Source: Atrina japonica
Taxonomy: Eukaryota > Mollusca > Bivalvia > Pterioida > Pinnidae
Reading direction: 5' to 3'
Assembly (NCBI GenBank): GCA_030159075.1
Contig: BROG01000442.1
Coordinates: forward strand, 127,501 to 191,500
DNA: 64,000 bases
Shown: positions 60,065-64,000 of the stretch, piece by piece
Position numbering within the stretch: position 1 is the first letter of the stretch
Layout of the letters: each line of letters begins with the position of its first letter
The notes under the pieces: generated by a model
Seen by the model: the letters and a program-made list of their open reading frames with translations, nothing else
Databases searched by the model: none
What the model was told of the DNA's origin: nothing
Translations under genes and position numbers: made by a program

Positions 60065-60262
60065 GAAGTATAGTAAAACCTGCTGTAGTGGCCACCTCTA
60101 TATAAGGATTACCTGTTTATAAAGGCCAGTTTTTTTTTTCAAGTCCCTTGACTGCATACTTCAACTTAATTGAACCTGTGTATAAGGGTCACCTGCACAT
60201 AAAGGTCAATATTTTCTGGTCCCTTGGGTGGCCCCTATATACAGGTCTTACTGTATATACTT
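60065..60262. repeat. Short MITE (cagt family), second full copy
   Basis: tatagtaaaacctgctgtag to gcccctatatacaggtctta, homologous along its length to 50915-51100. It lies 1.4 kb upstream of the ASB exon. Confidence 0.7.
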
Positions 60263-60609
60263 TAGCTTCAGGTATAATAATTAGATATGTTTCCAATGGG
60301 AACTATGTTAAAGTTTTCCTGTAGGTACATATGTATCATAATCATGCATTGTTTACAATATATCAACAGGATGAAGTTTTCAGGAAAAAACATCATTTTA
60401 ATCTGCAACCTTATTGAAATGTTTAAAAAAATTAAAAAATATTTTAATAAAATGTAATTTAAAATTGATGTGTATCTTTATGGTGTCAAGATACAAGCTT
60501 GATGTCCCTACCCTGTATGTGGGGTCATTCATAGCATCACTGGGGTGAATGTGCAATGGTTTTGAATATTTTGCAAAATTACAGTGGGGAATTGTTTACC
60601 CCAAGAAAG

Positions 60610-60895
60610 TTTGTTTGTTTCTTTATTGTTGTTTAACGTCCCACTCAAGAATCTTTCTCTCAACTGGAGACGTCACAAAATGCCAGTGACGGGCTTCAAA
60701 TTTTGTCTTATGCTCGGCACTTATGGCCATTTAGCAGTGAGGGTTCTTTAACGTGCTGACACCTACTACGACACAGGACCTTGGTTTTTACTGTCTCATC
60801 CAAAGGACAGGAAATCAACCTGCCGTCGATTGGACTCAAACTCATGACCTCACAATCAAGAGTCCAGCACGCTACCGACTGATCCAAGTCGACTC
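60610..60895 (-). mobile_element. tRNA-derived SINE, nearly complete
   Basis: On the minus strand the tRNA-like head gtcgacttggatcagtcggt, then agcgtgctggactcttgatt, has an A box and a B box gagtttgagtcc. It is followed by a core (aggtgtcagcacgttaaag) and a tail near 60610 (aaacaacaataaagaaacaa). The core also occurs at 10370. Confidence 0.75.
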
Positions 60896-61039
60896 ACGAC
60901 ACAGGAAGTGATTGATGATAGTGTGAAATAAGGGATATTGGAGGAAAGGTTTCAGTATTTGACATGTGAAAATTATTTAGAAGGTGAAAAATAAAACAAA
61001 AAAGCAAGAAGTTTTTGAAAATACAGTGTATACCCAATT

Positions 61040-61545
61040 TTATGAATTATTGCCATATACAGTAAAACTTGAATATAATAAACTTCGTTTGTATGAATCC
61101 ATGCACATAAGGAATCAATATATAATCCCCTACTGCACCTCGATATAGTCGAAAAACAGTTTTATATAACAAATATTTGATATAACAAACCAATTTTCAT
61201 GTCCTTTGACGTCCCAAACCAACGTCATTTATAGAATTATAACAAAGTGATCAATATTATTAAAGCAAAAGTCAAATGTTGACTTTTTCCCCAAGCATAA
61301 TTAGGCCTAATCTCTCTTATGTAAATTAAAAGTAACAAACGTGTGTTTTCATTTTACTTCATAGGAAAGTTTCTTTCTTTTTTCTTCTTAGGAATGTTCA
61401 TGTTTAGCCTGAATTTTTGTTCTTAATGAATTGCACTTTAATAATTCAGCCCACTTCACTATAAATATATAACGAACTATCTTTATAACGAATTGAAAAA
61501 TAAGGTCCCTTGAAATTCGTTATATGCGGGTTTTACTGTATGTAT
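61040..61545. repeat. Inverted-repeat element of the tataacgaa type upstream of ASB
   Basis: The left end acagtaaaacttgaatataa and the right end cgttatatgcgggttttact plus gta are mutually inverted over about 25 bp, with internal ataacaaa and ataacgaact words. About 500 bp, non-coding. Confidence 0.65.
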
Positions 61546-61560
61546 ATTACTTAGGAGTCG

Positions 61561-61652
61561 CTTGTATGAACTTTAGATATTGATTAAAATCAATGTTCTT
61601 TTTTTCAGAGAAGTGGAAATAAAGTTGTTACAATCAAAGACAAGAAGCAGTG
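61561..61652 (+). other. 5' UTR and splice acceptor of the ASB gene
   Basis: A pyrimidine-rich stretch ends in TTTTTTCAG at 61601-61608, 44 bases before the ATG. This implies at least one upstream 5' UTR exon, which I could not place in the repeat-rich DNA to the left. Confidence 0.6.
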
Positions 61653-63833
61653 ATGTCAGCATTGATAGACTTTACCTTTAAGTGTTTTTCCCAATTGAAT
61701 CAGTATTTTCATACATTCTGGCCAGTCAAGATTTTGTTCGGAACAAAATTAAAATCTCCAAGCACAGACACAGAATTAAAAGTTTTACGATTGATATACC
61801 TCTTGCATCATGAAAAAGAAGCAAATTTGCCAGTAATTTATCAGATGGTTGAATCCCTTCCTGTTAACGAAGATGTTTTCAGCATTTGTGATCAACAAAC
61901 AAATTATGATCTTTTGCAGTTGGCTGTGATCAAGAATGATAAATATTTAGTCCAAGTGTTGGCAAAGAAATATAATGTAAATTCAAAAATCAAATGCAGT
62001 CCCCCAGTACACCTAGCAGCCTATCTTGGTCACTGTGGCATACTGGAGGATCTCTTTAAGCATGGAGCAAAGAGCGGTGATATTGCAGGTTTATGCTATC
62101 CAGAGCAGCATAAGCCCCTGAGAACACATAGCTTTCTTGGGTTGATAGACTATACAGTGTACAAGTGTAAGCTAAATGTACATCTACCAATCTTCAGTGC
62201 AATAGCAAAAGATAACATTCAATGTGTGAAACTGATAATTAATCGTATGCAAGAAGAAGGTGTGGTCATTCCTTTACCATCAGCTCTTCTTCATTTTGCG
62301 TGTCACAGAGGTGCGATCAATTGTATTCAGTACTTTGTCTCAAAATACCCTGGAACAATAAACACATTGGATGAAAACAGGGATACCCCTCTACTTGCTG
62401 CCGTTGTTTGGGGAAAAGATTGTGCTAAATGTCTCATTGACAATGGTGCCGATGTTAAAATGGTATCAAAAATTGGAGAAACAGCTCTTCACAGACTTTA
62501 TAGAAATGACATTGATGGTCTATTTTCTATCTATGATACAACCAAGTACTTGCTGACTACGGGGATAGAACAACTGGTAAATCAGTCGAATGATGCTATG
62601 GAAACACCTCTGCATTACCTTGTGACCCATGTGTCCTTCATAGGCGGGGACCTCTTACATCCATGTAAAGGGCAAGGCCATGTTTCAAGATGGCAGTTAC
62701 AACCAGATTATCAGGATCAAGTCATTAAGACCTTGAAACTCCTACTTCAGTTTAATGCAGATGTATTAAAAAACAATGGACATCGATTGCAGCCAATTAA
62801 TCGTATGATGCATATTGCATTGAAAATGTGTGATCCCGACCGACAAGACTGGCCATCATGTGTAAGAAGTTGTATTGACTCTAAATATCTTTATCGGAAC
62901 AGTTTTAAGTACTTACATCTTGCCTTAGAAGTTTTGTTGGAGAATAGGTCTGATCCAAATATTCCTTGTTGTGAAGGGCACACTCCATACACACTACTGT
63001 TACTTTGCTTGCTTGAGATGGACATAGAAGAAATGTGTATGCAATCTCCTGATATCATTCAATCTTTCATTACTCTTCTTCAGTATGGTGCTAACCCTAA
63101 TTTTGTATTTGCCAACAAAGGAACTTGTTCCACAGTACTGGCAAAAGTTGCTTTGAGGATAATGAAGGGTGCTACCACAGCAAGTTCAAATAAAACACGC
63201 GAAGAATTTACAGATTTAATTTGTCAATTACTATCTGTACATTTTAGATATGGATTAAATCCCAACCACATCACCCAAGTAAAAAGCACACATCTAGGAG
63301 GTGGTACAGGAAATGCAGTGATAGAATTTGTCAGATTAGCTGAACATGCTTCAAAACCATCAGATTTCATTGCCATTCGTAGGTGGTTGTGCACTATATT
63401 TCAGTGGGGTGCAGATCCAGATATAGAACCATATCCATCAGAACCTATCATATGCCACTCTCAAAGCTCTATCTTTTTACGTCACCAAGGTACTCAACCA
63501 GTCAACCATTATATCAATGAAGCTAAGGATTTAGATGGTGCTTTTCAAGATGGTTATGGACAGGAACTTTTACTTTTGTTTTACAACACAATGAGTCACG
63601 ATAAGCTTTATGAGTGCCTTAATTCTGCACGTTCCCTGACAAGATTTCATCCACTTTGTGCTTCTGGAAGGCAGTTTTTGTCATTTTTGAATAGTTTAGC
63701 AGAGAATCCAAGGAGTCTGATGCAGATATCACGTGTTGTGATTTACAAGGCCATTGGTAGAGATCTAGTCAGAAAGGTTCCTCAGCTGCCTTTACCTAAA
63801 GCAATGAGAGCCTATCTTTTGGAGGTGCAGTGA
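61653..63833 (+). CDS. Ankyrin repeat and SOCS box (ASB) family protein
   Basis: Intact 726-residue reading frame on a single exon, starting ATG at 61653; the GTG at 61650 in the same frame is not a credible start. Splice acceptor TTTTTTCAG ends at 61608, so the exon carries 44 bases of 5' UTR and an upstream non-coding exon is likely. Degenerate ankyrin repeats are visible: PPVHLAAYLGHCGILEDLF (about 117-135), LLHFACHRGAINCIQYFV (212-229), TPLLAAVVWGKDCAKCLI (245-262), TALHRLYR (277-284) and METPLHYLV (316-324), with more after residue 430. The C-terminus (about 683-726) is a SOCS box: SRVVIYKAIGRDLV, then LPLPKAMRAYLLE with the LPLP Cul5-box signature. ASB proteins are substrate receptors of Elongin B/C-Cullin 5 ubiquitin ligases. 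The length exceeds most vertebrate ASBs, and I cannot assign a paralogue number. Confidence 0.9.
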   Translation: MSALIDFTFKCFSQLNQYFHTFWPVKILFGTKLKSPSTDTELKVLRLIYLLHHEKEANLPVIYQMVESLPVNEDVFSICDQQTNYDLLQLAVIKNDKYLVQVLAKKYNVNSKIKCSPPVHLAAYLGHCGILEDLFKHGAKSGDIAGLCYPEQHKPLRTHSFLGLIDYTVYKCKLNVHLPIFSAIAKDNIQCVKLIINRMQEEGVVIPLPSALLHFACHRGAINCIQYFVSKYPGTINTLDENRDTPLLAAVVWGKDCAKCLIDNGADVKMVSKIGETALHRLYRNDIDGLFSIYDTTKYLLTTGIEQLVNQSNDAMETPLHYLVTHVSFIGGDLLHPCKGQGHVSRWQLQPDYQDQVIKTLKLLLQFNADVLKNNGHRLQPINRMMHIALKMCDPDRQDWPSCVRSCIDSKYLYRNSFKYLHLALEVLLENRSDPNIPCCEGHTPYTLLLLCLLEMDIEEMCMQSPDIIQSFITLLQYGANPNFVFANKGTCSTVLAKVALRIMKGATTASSNKTREEFTDLICQLLSVHFRYGLNPNHITQVKSTHLGGGTGNAVIEFVRLAEHASKPSDFIAIRRWLCTIFQWGADPDIEPYPSEPIICHSQSSIFLRHQGTQPVNHYINEAKDLDGAFQDGYGQELLLLFYNTMSHDKLYECLNSARSLTRFHPLCASGRQFLSFLNSLAENPRSLMQISRVVIYKAIGRDLVRKVPQLPLPKAMRAYLLEVQ

Positions 63834-64000
63834 ATATACAAGTATAAAATGGCTAGACAATGGATATATGATGTGAACAAAGGAAATATGGCGTCATTGA
63901 GGTCACATGTAATAACACATGACAGTTCACAGATTGCTCAATTGTTAGATATTGATGTTTTTTTAGCTCACCGAAGGCTCAAGTGAGCTATTGTGATCAT
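63834..64000 (+). other. ASB 3' flank and edge of an agctcacc-type repeat
   Basis: No AATAAA signal is seen before the window ends. The last 40 bases (ttttttagctcaccgaagg, then tcaagtgagcta) resemble the start of a repeat type also present at 57677, so the 3' UTR probably runs into an interspersed repeat. Confidence 0.4.

Overview
The window is animal nuclear DNA: AT-rich, intron-rich, and full of tandem arrays, tRNA-derived SINEs, MITEs with terminal inverted repeats and decayed transposases. The gene content and the repeat types (segments starting with agctcacc, and a SINE with a ctttaacgtg core) suggest a lophotrochozoan, most likely a bivalve mollusc. That assignment is inference, because nothing here names the species.

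Two host genes are supported. The left 47 kb is the 5' two-thirds of one large minus-strand gene, read from 47419 down past base 1. I assembled 24 coding exons by hand with consensus splice sites and matching phases (about 811 codons). The protein starts with a C3HC4 RING split between exons 1 and 2, then has B-box 1, B-box 2, a coiled coil, an acidic serine-rich linker, and two extended Tudor domains before the window ends. This is the architecture of RNF17/TDRD4 (Drosophila Qin/Kumo), a germline piRNA-pathway scaffold. At the right end, 61653-63833 (plus strand) is an ankyrin-repeat and SOCS-box protein of 726 residues on one exon, probably a substrate receptor for a Cullin-5 ubiquitin ligase. 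The two genes are divergent, with about 14 kb of repeat-rich DNA between them.

Region by region: 0.5-11.5 kb holds exons 24-19 (second Tudor domain and the linker before it), with satellite-like arrays of 97, 64, 54 and 13 bp in the introns. 11.5-17.7 kb is a large intron of degenerate repeats. 17.7-25.7 kb holds exons 18-12 (first Tudor domain, acidic linker). 25.8-28.0 kb is a pair of TA-flanked inverted-repeat elements. 28-33 kb holds exons 11-7 (coiled coil, B-box 2) and a roughly 22-copy array. 34-37 kb contains a broken piggyBac transposase. 37-40.6 kb holds exons 6-2. Intron 1 (40.6-47.4 kb) contains a broken hAT-like transposase. 48.8-50.9 kb is a long-inverted-repeat element carrying a broken protein-primed DNA polymerase B gene (Polinton-like). 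52.6-61.6 kb is intergenic repeats.

The most unusual signal is that four exons of the RNF17/Qin gene have tandem duplications crossing a splice site. Exon 5 has three 24-bp copies of its donor, which would add in-frame 8-residue units inside B-box 1. Exon 4 has a 63-bp array crossing its donor. Exon 9 has about 22 copies of its acceptor. Exon 18 has a 53-bp duplication crossing its acceptor. A fifth intron carries about 40 copies of a 13-bp unit containing GTAAGT in the sense orientation. Together these place dozens of decoy splice motifs in a transposon-defence gene.
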